DNA from: CAZISM01 sp964541895
GTDB taxonomy: Bacteria > Zhuqueibacterota > Zhuqueibacteria > Residuimicrobiales > Residuimicrobiaceae
NCBI GenBank assembly: GCA_964541895.1
Contig: CAZISM010000128.1
Span: 1 to 14,529 of the forward strand
DNA: 14,529 nt
Direction of reading: 5' to 3'
The notes below the pieces were generated by a model. It made no database searches. It was not told where the DNA came from and was given only the letters and a program-made list of their open reading frames with translations. The number at the start of each line of letters is the position of its first letter. Within the stretch, counting starts at the first letter, position 1. This document shows positions 1 to 7,308 of this stretch, one piece after another. Made by a program: the position numbers and the translations under genes.

Positions 1-5
1 CCGGC

Positions 6-1799
6 TCAGCCGGGGAAAAAGCAGTTCTCGGCAAAGAGGTCCTGGAAATCGGGATCCGAAGCCACTTCGACATAACGAACCCGGCGGGCCAGCTCTTCGG
101 CCCGCTCCCTTTCCCGCACAGAAGAAAGCGCCAGCTGCGCGCCGACATAGGCGGCGTTGCCGATAAAATGTATTTTCTGCAGCGGTACAGCGGGCAAAAG
201 CCCGATGGCGCAAGCCATATCCTTGCGAATGTATTGGCCGAATGCTCCGGCCAGATACAACGCATCCAGTTGGTCAGCCGCCACTCCCGCGTTCTTGAGC
301 AAAATCTGTATGGCTGTGGCAATGGCGCTTTTGGCAAGCTGCACTTCGCGGATGTCCGCTTGCGTAAGCAAAACCTCACCGGCCTCTGCCGCCAGACGGA
401 CCACGCCCTGTCCGTTGGACTGGCCGGCGAATATGTCCTTATCGTTGATCTGCAGGCGACCGGTCAGGTTCAAGCCCTGGATGGCCAGCAGCGAGCCGAC
501 GGCATCGATCAAACCTGAGCCGCAAATACCGATGGCCGGGACCTCTCCGATGACGTGGGCCTGCAGCCGGCCGTCCTGAACTGACACCCGGTCGATGGCG
601 CCCTGGCCGGCGCGCATGCCCTGGCTGATATGGGCGCCTTCAAATGCAGGCCCGGCAGCGGCCGAGGTGCTCCACAAGCGGCCGTTCTGGTGCAGGATCA
701 TCTCACCGTTGGTGCCGATATCGACCGCCAGCCAGGTATGATCGAGCCGGTCTGCCAGCGACAGCAGCACGGCCGTGGTATCGCCGCCGACAAATCGTCC
801 GATGATCGGCAACAGGTAAACAGCCGCGAGCGGATGCACGTGCAGGTCGAGCTCCCGCGCCGGCCGTTTCTGCGCCTTGCGAAAGACCGGCGTATAGGGC
901 ATCTGCGCCAGGTATCTGGCATCCAGACCCAGGAACAGGTGTTCCATCACCGTGTTGCCGGCGACCACAATCTGGAAAATATACTGCGGATCGACCCCGG
1001 TCCGGCTGCACATGGCATTAATGGCATCGTTGAGCAGGTCCAGCACCGCCTGCTGAAGCCGGCGGCATTCCTGCGGCCCTTTTTCAGCATACTGGATGCG
1101 ACCGATGACATCTTCGCTGAAGGGGCGCTGGCGGTTTAATTCGGAGTGTGTAGCCAGCACGGCGCCGCTGCTCAGGTCGACCAGCTTGCACACCACGGTC
1201 GTGGTTCCCAGGTCAACGGCGATGCCGTATTTGGCATGATCGGTTGCCGGTTGCAGCTGGATCAGGGTGTCATCGATCAGCACGGCGTTACCCTGAAAGT
1301 GCAGGCTGCGCAGCCGCTCCGCGAGAGTCGGCAGGAGCTGCGGCGGCAGCGTACACGCCGGATCCACGGTCTGGAGCAAATCTTCATCAGAGGTGCTATC
1401 GGCCAGGGTCGGTGGAGTCAGCTGAAACGGTCTGGTTTGAACCGCCGGCTGCAGCGGCACATGGCGCAGAGCGCCGTCGCTTAAAATATCGGCTTCCTGG
1501 GCTTCTTCGGTTGCTGGAATCACGACGGTGCCATCCTGCTGCAGGCGGGCCCGGCAGGCCAGGCGATAGCCGGCGGCCAGCTCTTCTTCCGTGAAGGTGA
1601 TGCGATCCTCGGCTGTTATGTCGGTCGTCGTCTCCTCGATCCGGACTTTGCAGCGGCCGCAGACGCCATAGCCGCCGCAGAAGGCGGACAGTTCGAGGTG
1701 AAGATGGCGGATGGCATCCAGCACTTTGGTTCCTGCAGGAAACGAAGCCGTCCGATCGGCAGGCAAAAATCGGACGTTGACATTGGCGTTATCACTCAT
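6..1799 (-). CDS. RACo-like corrinoid activation protein (2Fe-2S ferredoxin + DUF4445/ASKHA ATPase)
   Basis: The protein is 597 residues long. The N-terminal part is a plant-type 2Fe-2S ferredoxin domain (about 8-95), with cluster ligands visible as C41, C47, C50 and C82. After a variable linker (about 100-185) comes an actin-like ATPase fold of the DUF4445 family. Its phosphate motifs are VDLGTTT (195-201) and AVDIGTNGE (358-366), and the adenosine-side motif is AGAFG (517-521). Characterised family members (RACo, RamA-like reductive activators) use ATP to return an inactive Co(II) corrinoid on a methyltransferase to Co(I). That role is inferred here. The protein is probably cytoplasmic. Its ATG overlaps the end of the upstream PHP gene by 8 bases (ATGAGTGA), which indicates translational coupling. 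No corrinoid protein or methyltransferase is encoded in the window, so the partner is unknown. The stop codon is followed by only five bases of window. Confidence 0.88.
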   Translation of the reverse strand: MSDNANVNVRFLPADRTASFPAGTKVLDAIRHLHLELSAFCGGYGVCGRCKVRIEETTTDITAEDRITFTEEELAAGYRLACRARLQQDGTVVIPATEEAQEADILSDGALRHVPLQPAVQTRPFQLTPPTLADSTSDEDLLQTVDPACTLPPQLLPTLAERLRSLHFQGNAVLIDDTLIQLQPATDHAKYGIAVDLGTTTVVCKLVDLSSGAVLATHSELNRQRPFSEDVIGRIQYAEKGPQECRRLQQAVLDLLNDAINAMCSRTGVDPQYIFQIVVAGNTVMEHLFLGLDARYLAQMPYTPVFRKAQKRPARELDLHVHPLAAVYLLPIIGRFVGGDTTAVLLSLADRLDHTWLAVDIGTNGEMILHQNGRLWSTSAAAGPAFEGAHISQGMRAGQGAIDRVSVQDGRLQAHVIGEVPAIGICGSGLIDAVGSLLAIQGLNLTGRLQINDKDIFAGQSNGQGVVRLAAEAGEVLLTQADIREVQLAKSAIATAIQILLKNAGVAADQLDALYLAGAFGQYIRKDMACAIGLLPAVPLQKIHFIGNAAYVGAQLALSSVRERERAEELARRVRYVEVASDPDFQDLFAENCFFPG

Positions 1800-2655
1800 G
1801 GCTGATCTTGACCGTCTCCGGAAGATTGATTCGGGTTGACAGTTTTTCTTTCATCTGTTCCAGCAAGCGATAGGGCACACTCATGCATCCCAGCATCAGT
1901 TCGCCGGTGCGGGCGCCGTGGCAATCGGAGCCGCCGGTTTCCAGCAGATCCAGCTTGCGCGCTATCTCCTGGTAATACTGGGTCTGGCCATAGTGGTGTT
2001 TGGGATGCAGGGTTTCCAGGCCGTCAAGGCCGTGCAGGGCGAGCTGGTGTATCACCTGATCGGGCACGCCGACGCCGGGGTGGGCCAGGAAGGCCAGGCC
2101 GCCGCTGGAATGAATCAGGTCGATAGCCCCCTGGGCATTGATAAAGGTCTTGGGAACAAAGGCCGGGCGGTGTTCGGCCAGGTACTTGTTAAAGGCTTCC
2201 TGGAAGGAAAAAACAAAACCCTCCTCCACCATCAGATCGGCGATATGAGGCCGGCCGATGACGCCGTGTCCGGCCCGGGTCTGCACCAGATCAAAAGGAA
2301 TATGGATGCCCTGAAAGGCCAACTTGTGCAGGATTTCGCGGGCGCGCTCCAGGCGATGGCAACGAAACTCGGTGGTGAATTGCTTGAGTACGGCATGGTG
2401 ACGATCGATGAAATAACCCAGGATATGGGTTTCGAATCCGGAACAGGTGGCGCTGATTTCTATGCCCGGCACCACTTCTATCTGCCAGCGTCCGGCCGCC
2501 TCCTCGCTCTCGGCCAAACCGGCCAGGGCGTCATGATCGGTGACCGCCACGGCCAGCAGCTTTCGTTCCGCCGCGGCCTGCACCATCTCATGCACGCTTT
2601 TCATACCATCGGAATGGTTGGTATGAAGATGCAGATCAATAAATCCGTTTGGCAA
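1792..2655 (-). CDS. PHP-domain phosphoesterase, TrpH/YciV-like
   Basis: A 287-residue PHP-family metal-dependent phosphoesterase. The metal-binding motifs are in the expected order: DLHLHTNHSDG (7-17), TDHD (39-42), GIEIS (64-68) and THILGYF (76-82). They are followed by GRPH, LAHPGV and SDCHG near the C-terminus. The closest characterised relatives (E. coli YciV/RNase AM, Chromobacterium Cv1693) remove phosphate from 3',5'-nucleoside bisphosphates or trim short RNA 5' ends, so that is the likely role; the exact substrate cannot be read from sequence. The start is TTG. It is the only plausible start after the in-frame stop that is also the tatC stop, it has AAGGAG 11 bases upstream, and the next ATG (residue 18) would remove the first metal motif. 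It lies 27 bases after tatC and overlaps the RACo-like gene by 8 bases. Confidence 0.87.
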   Translation of the reverse strand: MPNGFIDLHLHTNHSDGMKSVHEMVQAAAERKLLAVAVTDHDALAGLAESEEAAGRWQIEVVPGIEISATCSGFETHILGYFIDRHHAVLKQFTTEFRCHRLERAREILHKLAFQGIHIPFDLVQTRAGHGVIGRPHIADLMVEEGFVFSFQEAFNKYLAEHRPAFVPKTFINAQGAIDLIHSSGGLAFLAHPGVGVPDQVIHQLALHGLDGLETLHPKHHYGQTQYYQEIARKLDLLETGGSDCHGARTGELMLGCMSVPYRLLEQMKEKLSTRINLPETVKISHE

Positions 2656-2666
2656 AAGGGATGTAT

Positions 2667-2672
2667 CTCCTT
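2667..2672 (-). promoter_or_regulatory. Shine-Dalgarno AAGGAG fixing a TTG start (PHP gene)
   Basis: AAGGAG on the minus strand stands 11 bases before TTG at 2655. No ATG or GTG lies in frame between the preceding stop (2683-2685) and the first PHP motif, so this site decides the start. The spacing is slightly long. Confidence 0.55.
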
Positions 2673-2682
2673 CCCCGCTCTG

Positions 2683-3609
2683 TCAGTGTTTCGAAGCCTC
2701 CGCCTCTGCGGCCGCCTTTTCTTTGCGCAGTTTGGATCTTCGGACTCCGGCCGAGACCCAGATGCTTATTTCATACAAAACCAGCAGCGGCAGAGCGAGC
2801 ATGGTTTGCGTAAAGGCGTCCGGCGGCGTCAAGATGGCAGCGACTATAAAGATGATCACAATACCATATCGTCGTTTGGAGCGGAGAAATTCCGGTGTCA
2901 GCAGGCCGATCAGGCTGAGAAAGTAGGCCAGCACCGGCAGTTCGAACACTACGCCAAACACCAGGATCATGGTGACGACAAAACCGAGATAGTCGTTGAT
3001 GGTAATGTTGGCCGTCAAATAGTCGGTTTGAAAACCGCCGATCAAAAATTGCAGACCGAACGGAATGATTACAAAGTAGGCAAACGCCGCGCCCAGCAAA
3101 AAGCAGAACACGGTAAAAAATACGATGGGCGGCACCAGGCGCCGTTCCTTGGCTAACAGTCCGGGCACGATAAAGCGCCAGAATTCCCAGGCCACATAGG
3201 GCAATGAGATCACCAAGCCGGCATAGATGGCCACTTTGATATAGGTCATAAAGGCGCCGGTGGGCGACAAAAAGATGAGTTTCACGTCCGGGGCCGGACG
3301 ATGGAGAAAATCGACGATTTCCTTTGAAAAGATATAGGCCAGGATGGCGCCGGCGAGCACAGCCAGTATGCTGCGCACCAGGGTCCAGCGCAGCTCCTCG
3401 AGGTGGTCGAGAAACGGCATGCGCTTTTCCGGGTCCGAGTGGGCCTGATGCCTGCCGGCGTTGCTGGTAGTAGTTTCTTTGGCCTGCTCTTCTTCAGCCT
3501 CGAGGCGGTCCGTATAGCTGTCCTCGGTGGGATAGGTATCATAGGGTTCGGACGAAGACGGCTGAGCGGCCGGATCCTGATTCTGGTCGTTGTTTTTGTT
3601 TTCTTCCAT
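2683..3609 (-). CDS. tatC: TatC, twin-arginine translocase core subunit
   Basis: TatC is the inner-membrane receptor for twin-arginine signal peptides and exports folded proteins. Six membrane segments are visible, near residues 75-95, 123-145, 159-183, 208-230, 246-262 and 268-288. Hallmarks are the cytoplasmic PFLDHLEELR motif (65-74, with the glutamates that contact the signal peptide), FELPV (222-226) and TPPD (261-264). The tail is Lys/Glu/Ala-rich. At 308 residues it is longer than the usual 240-260, because about 63 acidic, low-complexity residues precede the normal start point. M64 (ATG at 3420) would give a standard protein and has GGA 7 bases upstream. The ATG at 3609 has no evident Shine-Dalgarno sequence. 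The true start is therefore open. The gene follows the nrdR terminator and heads a unit with the PHP and RACo-like genes. No tatA is in the window. Confidence 0.95.
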   Translation of the reverse strand: MEENKNNDQNQDPAAQPSSSEPYDTYPTEDSYTDRLEAEEEQAKETTTSNAGRHQAHSDPEKRMPFLDHLEELRWTLVRSILAVLAGAILAYIFSKEIVDFLHRPAPDVKLIFLSPTGAFMTYIKVAIYAGLVISLPYVAWEFWRFIVPGLLAKERRLVPPIVFFTVFCFLLGAAFAYFVIIPFGLQFLIGGFQTDYLTANITINDYLGFVVTMILVFGVVFELPVLAYFLSLIGLLTPEFLRSKRRYGIVIIFIVAAILTPPDAFTQTMLALPLLVLYEISIWVSAGVRRSKLRKEKAAAEAEASKH

Positions 3610-3645
3610 GAGCGTCTGGTCTGTACGGTTCTTTTCGGTTGAGTA

Positions 3646-3685
3646 TAAAAAAATCGCAGACAGCCCTGTTTCGCCGCCGTCTGCG
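3646..3685 (-). terminator. Rho-independent terminator after nrdR
   Basis: On the minus strand CGCAGACGGC pairs with GCTGTCTGCG (10 base pairs, one G-U) around an 11-base loop. ATTTTTTTAT follows at once (T-run at 3647-3653). It starts 32 bases after the nrdR stop and separates nrdR from tatC. Confidence 0.88.
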
Positions 3686-3717
3686 CGTGATTGTCACATC
3701 GTGATCGAACAGCCTGT

Positions 3718-4164
3718 TCACTTGATCTGTTTTAGCACGCCGGTAAATTCTTCTTTGGTCTGGAAATTGCGATACACGGAAACAAAGCGGATGAACGCCA
3801 CTTCATCCAGGGCTTTCAATTCCGCCATGACCGATTCACCGATAAAACTGGACTCGATTTCATCCACCCCCTGATCGCGCAGTTCGTTTTCGATCTTGGC
3901 GGCGATCTGCTCGATGGCGGCCATGCTCACGGGCCGCTTGATGCAGGCGACCTGAATGCTGCGCACCAGTTTGGGGCGGTCAAACTCTTCGCGGCTGTGA
4001 TCCTGTTTGATCACCCACAGCGGAATATCTTCGACCTGTTCCCGCGTCGTAAACCGGCGCCGGCACTTCAAACACTCCCGTCTTCGCCGGATGGTACGGC
4101 CGCCATCCCGGGTGCGCGAGTCGATCACCTTGCTGTCGTGATAGCTGCAAAATGGACATCTCAT
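3718..4164 (-). CDS. nrdR: NrdR, transcriptional repressor of ribonucleotide reductase genes
   Basis: The 148-residue length is typical of NrdR. An N-terminal zinc ribbon has C3, C6, C31 and C34 (CPFC and CLKC) with an Arg-rich strand between. An ATP-cone domain follows (about 48-138), opening with LWVIKQD. In this family ATP/dATP binding to the cone controls oligomer state and binding to 16-bp NrdR boxes before nrd genes, which tunes dNTP supply. The ribbon ends RFTTRE where RFTTYE is common; this is a small change. No ribonucleotide reductase gene lies in the window. A promoter lies between the glyA stop and nrdR, and a strong terminator follows, so nrdR may be transcribed alone or with readthrough from rpiB-glyA. 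The start is ATG with GGA 8 bases upstream. Confidence 0.96.
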   Translation of the reverse strand: MRCPFCSYHDSKVIDSRTRDGGRTIRRRRECLKCRRRFTTREQVEDIPLWVIKQDHSREEFDRPKLVRSIQVACIKRPVSMAAIEQIAAKIENELRDQGVDEIESSFIGESVMAELKALDEVAFIRFVSVYRNFQTKEEFTGVLKQIK

Positions 4165-4221
4165 TGTGCCATCCGGAATTGGCCGTGGGGTCCGTTACGA
4201 CGTACGTCAGTGAGTTTTCAG

Positions 4222-4250
4222 AATATATTAATTCTTTCCCATTAATTCAA
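4222..4250 (-). promoter_or_regulatory. Sigma70-like promoter for nrdR
   Basis: TTGAAT (4245-4250) and TATATT (4222-4227) stand exactly 17 bases apart on the minus strand, in a very AT-rich island (about 4217-4262) just past the glyA stop (4255-4257). A 10-base perfect palindrome, GACGTACGTC, lies at 4199-4208, close downstream of the expected transcription start. It could be an operator. Promoter activity is inferred. Confidence 0.5.
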
Positions 4251-4254
4251 TGAA

Positions 4255-5550
4255 TTAATTTTTAAGCAGTTCCGGATAGAGCGGGAAGCGGGCGCACAGA
4301 TCCTTGACCTCGGCCAGCACCTGCTGTTGCACCTGTTCCTGGCCGATGCCGCCGAGGGCGCGATCGATCAGGTCCGCGATCAGGCGCATCTCCTGCTCTT
4401 TCATGCCGCGCGTGGTCATCGCCGGAGATCCCAGACGGATGCCGCTGGTGATAAAGGGGCTCGCCTGGTCGAACGGCACCATGTTTTTGTTGACGGTGAT
4501 GCCGGCGCTTTCCAGCGCCTTTTCCGCGTCCTTGCCGGTGATGGTACGGCTGCTGAGGTCGACAAGCATGACGTGAGTGTCGGTGCCGTTGGAGACGATT
4601 TTGTAGCCTTTTTCCATCAGGCCATCGGCCAGCGCTTTGGCGTTTAGGATAACCTGTTTCTGATAGTCGACGAAACCCGGCTGCAGGGCTTCCTTAAAGG
4701 CCACGGCTTTGGCGGCAATGACATGCATCAGCGGCCCGCCCTGAAAGCCGGGGAAGACGTTGCTGTCGATGATCTCCGACAGCCGTTTCAGTTTGCCTTT
4801 GGGCGTGGTGACGCCCATATCGTTTTCCGCGTCACGGCCGACGAGAATCATGCCGCCGCGCGGTCCGCGCAGGGTTTTATGGGTCGTGGTCGTGACCACA
4901 TGGCAGTGCGGCAGCGGGCTGGCGATGAGCCCGGCGGCGATCAGGCCGGCCGGATGGGCCATATCGGCCACCAGCTTGGCGTTGATGCGGTCGGCGATGC
5001 GGCGAAAGGCGGCGTAATCGATTTCCCGCGCATAGGCGCTGGCGCCGGTGATGATCAATTTGGGGCGTTCGCGCAGCGCGGTCTCTTCCACCTGATTCAT
5101 ATCGATGTAGCCGTCCCGGCCGACGCCATAGTGCACCATTTTGAAAAAGCGTCCGGAGAAATTGACCGGACTGCCGTGGGTGAGATGGCCGCCGTGGGAG
5201 AGATCCATGCCCATGACGGTATCGCCGAACTGGACCAGGGAAAAATAGGCGGCGATATTGGCCTGAGAACCGGAGTGGGGCTGCACGTTGGCGTGATCGG
5301 CCTTGAACAGCTGCTTTGCCCGTTCCCGGGCCAGATTTTCGACCGTGTCGACATGCTCACAGCCGCCATAGTATCGTTTCGCGGGGTACCCTTCCGCATA
5401 CTTGTTGGTCATGACCTGGCCCATGGCCTGCAGCACCGCCAGGCTGACGAAATTTTCAGATGCGATCAGTTCGAGCTTGTCGTTTTGACGAAGAATTTCT
5501 TCGTGGATGGCGGCAAACACCTCCGGATCGGATTGCGCTAGAAACGACAT
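4255..5550 (-). CDS. glyA: Serine hydroxymethyltransferase
   Basis: A PLP enzyme that interconverts serine plus tetrahydrofolate with glycine plus 5,10-methylene-tetrahydrofolate; it is the main source of one-carbon units. The 431 residues match a standard full-length bacterial GlyA. Visible motifs are SENF (31-34), YAEGYPAKRYYGG (51-63), HSGSQAN (92-98), the PLP-contact segment VADMAH (194-199) and the lysine loop VVTTTTHKTLRGPRGG, with Schiff-base lysine K225. Residue 57 is Ala where Gly is usual in the YPGKRYYGG motif; otherwise the catalytic set looks intact. Its Shine-Dalgarno GAGG overlaps the rpiB stop codon (8-base gap), so the two are co-transcribed and probably coupled. No terminator is obvious before nrdR. 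Confidence 0.98.
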   Translation of the reverse strand: MSFLAQSDPEVFAAIHEEILRQNDKLELIASENFVSLAVLQAMGQVMTNKYAEGYPAKRYYGGCEHVDTVENLARERAKQLFKADHANVQPHSGSQANIAAYFSLVQFGDTVMGMDLSHGGHLTHGSPVNFSGRFFKMVHYGVGRDGYIDMNQVEETALRERPKLIITGASAYAREIDYAAFRRIADRINAKLVADMAHPAGLIAAGLIASPLPHCHVVTTTTHKTLRGPRGGMILVGRDAENDMGVTTPKGKLKRLSEIIDSNVFPGFQGGPLMHVIAAKAVAFKEALQPGFVDYQKQVILNAKALADGLMEKGYKIVSNGTDTHVMLVDLSSRTITGKDAEKALESAGITVNKNMVPFDQASPFITSGIRLGSPAMTTRGMKEQEMRLIADLIDRALGGIGQEQVQQQVLAEVKDLCARFPLYPELLKN

Positions 5551-5558
5551 GTAGACCT

Positions 5559-5996
5559 CTACAGGTTGGTCAGTGAATGAATTTTTTCGACGCGGTCGGC
5601 ATGGCGGCCGCCTTCAAAGGCAGTGGCTAAAAAGGTATCGACGATTTTGCAGGCCAGCTCCGGCGCGGTGGTGCGGCCGCCCATGGCCAGTACGTTGGCG
5701 TCGTTGTGTTTGCGGGCCATCTCGGCCATGTATTCGCTGCAACAGAGGGCGGCGCGGATGCCTTTGACCTTGTTGGCGGCGATGGAGATGCCGATGCCGG
5801 TGCCGCAGATGACGATGCCGTAACGGCAGCGGCCGGACACGACCGCCTGCGCGACCTGAACGCCGTAATCGGGATAGTCGACGCGGTCGGTCGTGAAGGC
5901 GCCGAGATCGATCAGTTCGATGTGGTGCCGGCGCAAGTGGTCCACGACCGCTTGCTTGAGTTCAAAGCCGGCGTGATCCGAACCTATGGCTATCAT
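5559..5996 (-). CDS. rpiB: Ribose 5-phosphate isomerase B
   Basis: Interconverts ribose 5-phosphate and ribulose 5-phosphate in the non-oxidative pentose phosphate pathway (LacAB/RpiB family). The 145-residue length is normal. Motifs are GSDHAGFELK at the N-terminus (D8, H9), DYPDYG (40-45), the active-site loop CGTGIGISIAANK with catalytic C64, and ARKHNDANVLAMGGR near 95-108, whose His98 and Asn99 line the active site. The Cys64 and His98 pattern fits RpiB rather than the ribose-specific LacA/LacB forms, but a related allose phosphate isomerase activity cannot be excluded. It is followed after 8 bases by glyA, a pairing seen in many bacteria. A TATAAT hexamer stands just upstream. Confidence 0.95.
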   Translation of the reverse strand: MIAIGSDHAGFELKQAVVDHLRRHHIELIDLGAFTTDRVDYPDYGVQVAQAVVSGRCRYGIVICGTGIGISIAANKVKGIRAALCCSEYMAEMARKHNDANVLAMGGRTTAPELACKIVDTFLATAFEGGRHADRVEKIHSLTNL

Positions 5997-6012
5997 GATA
6001 TCTGAATTCCTG

Positions 6013-6041
6013 ATTATAAAGGGCGGTGATGTTTCGGTCTG
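6013..6041 (-). promoter_or_regulatory. Possible promoter of rpiB-glyA
   Basis: A perfect TATAAT (6013-6018) lies 16 bases before the rpiB ATG on the minus strand. With a 17-base spacer the -35 would be CAGACC (6036-6041), a weak match. The leader would be only about 10 bases. An inverted repeat (GGCGGTGA at 6067-6074 with TCACCGCC at 6022-6029) brackets the upstream side. Confidence 0.3.
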
Positions 6042-6066
6042 CTGCTGGTTCGATCGGGAGAGCCGC

Positions 6067-7254
6067 TCACCGCCTCATGAACCATCGTTCACCGCCGGCG
6101 ACGCCGGCCGTAAACCGATAGATCGCTTCGCGATAGAGAAACTGGGACTGGTTGCCGCGCACGCCCAGTTCCAAACCCAGATCGATGCGGCCGTTGTTCA
6201 TCATAAAGGGCAGGGTCATGCCGAGCGTCAGCATTTTTTCCGTGAGCGCATCGCCGTTGGCGCCGGCCACCGGCAGGCCGGCGAGATAGCCGCCCAGGCG
6301 CCAGGAGACGCGGTGGCTGTAGCGATCCGTGGTTTTGGAGCTGCGCAGATATTCGACGCCGGCGGAGAGGCGGTTGAAATCCTTGAAATCGTCCCGGCTC
6401 CGGCCGTTGACCTCATAGCGGGACCACTGCTGATGAAAATAATCGAGGGCCAGGGTCAGCTTGCTCACCGCCAGGGACATACCGCCGCCCCAGGCCTGCG
6501 GGTAGATGATGTGGCCGTCTTCCTGTTTAAACGTATAGCCGCTGCCATAAATGATATCGGTGCGCTGCAGCAGATCGGCGCTGCTTTTGTAGATCAGGCC
6601 GAGGCTGAGGTTCTTCACCGGTTTGACAAGCAGGCCCAGGTCCACGCTGGCGCCGGAGAAATGGCTGTTGAATTTATCGGCGGCATCCACATATTCATCG
6701 GATGCAAAAGAGAGGTTCCATGATTCATTGACGCTGCCGAAATTGAAATTGATCACCGAGGCGATGGAGAGGCGTTCTTTATGGATGTACTGCAGACCGA
6801 GACCGGCCGTCGACAGGCCGCCGTTGCCGGTGATCGTCTGCGTGTAGGGCACCTGGCCTTCGCTCTGCCTCGCTTCCAGGATATAGCGCGACATGGTCAG
6901 GGGACGCAGATAGCTGATGAACGCTACGTTGGTTTTCAGAGGAAACATGAACTGCATGCCGGCGGCGTTGCCGTTGCGGGTGCTCACGTTGCTGATCGTG
7001 CTGCTGTTGTTGACCAGTTCGAATTCGAACTGGACGCCGAGGCAGGTGGCATAGCGAATGTCGTTGGCCGCCGGATTCATGACGTTCATGGTCATGAATT
7101 CGGACACGCCGATGCCGGCGCCGCCCATACCCGCGGCTTTGGGAGAGACAAAATATTTGGGCAGGCCGAGGCCGACGGACGAATAAAAGGAATCGGCCAG
7201 CAGCGGCTGCAGCATGGCGGCCAGGCCCAGCAGGAACAGTGTGTATCGTTTCAT
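6067..7254 (-). CDS. Outer-membrane beta-barrel protein, PorV/PorQ/UPF0164-like
   Basis: A 395-residue secreted protein. It has a signal peptide (MKRYTLFLLGLAAMLQPLLA, cleavage probably after A20), then the segment AAGMGGAGIGVSE followed by MNPAAN. That pattern opens many FCB-group barrel proteins of the PorV/PorQ/UPF0164 type, which are FadL-like in shape. The rest alternates polar and hydrophobic strands (for example LSLGLIYKSS, LTLALDYFHQQW, SWRLGGYLAG), as expected for a membrane barrel. It ends ERWFMRR, with a terminal aromatic-rich strand typical of these families. It is too diverged for a specific name, and nothing shows that it belongs to a type IX secretion system. It lies 54 bases after the lipoprotein gene, and both starts share TGGAATGAAACG, so they form one unit. 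Function could be surface anchoring or transport of a hydrophobic compound; this is unknown. Confidence 0.75.
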   Translation of the reverse strand: MKRYTLFLLGLAAMLQPLLADSFYSSVGLGLPKYFVSPKAAGMGGAGIGVSEFMTMNVMNPAANDIRYATCLGVQFEFELVNNSSTISNVSTRNGNAAGMQFMFPLKTNVAFISYLRPLTMSRYILEARQSEGQVPYTQTITGNGGLSTAGLGLQYIHKERLSIASVINFNFGSVNESWNLSFASDEYVDAADKFNSHFSGASVDLGLLVKPVKNLSLGLIYKSSADLLQRTDIIYGSGYTFKQEDGHIIYPQAWGGGMSLAVSKLTLALDYFHQQWSRYEVNGRSRDDFKDFNRLSAGVEYLRSSKTTDRYSHRVSWRLGGYLAGLPVAGANGDALTEKMLTLGMTLPFMMNNGRIDLGLELGVRGNQSQFLYREAIYRFTAGVAGGERWFMRR

Positions 7255-7308
7255 TCCATATCTCGAGTTAGCATGGTGGTATCTATCGACCTGCGCTCCG
7301 CTCCTGGT

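Noticed and set aside
1..13. CCGGC-TGA-GCCGG hairpin around the stop of the RACo-like gene
   Set aside because: It is a 5-base stem at the window edge. Whether a T-run follows cannot be seen, so it cannot be called a terminator.
1918..3156. Plus-strand open frame of 412 codons across the PHP and tatC genes
   Set aside because: It is antisense to two well-supported genes, crosses their junction and shows no recognisable domain.
3642..3670. TATACT as a -10 box for tatC
   Set aside because: It overlaps the T-run of the nrdR terminator, and the matching -35 position (AACAGG) does not resemble a promoter element.
4220..4235. AGAATATATTAATTCT as a possible NrdR box
   Set aside because: It has only 5-base symmetric ends and does not match the usual 16-bp NrdR box pattern. 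NrdR boxes are expected before nrd genes, not here.
4723..5541. Plus-strand open frame of 272 codons inside glyA
   Set aside because: It lies entirely antisense to a fully conserved GlyA; this is a codon-bias shadow.
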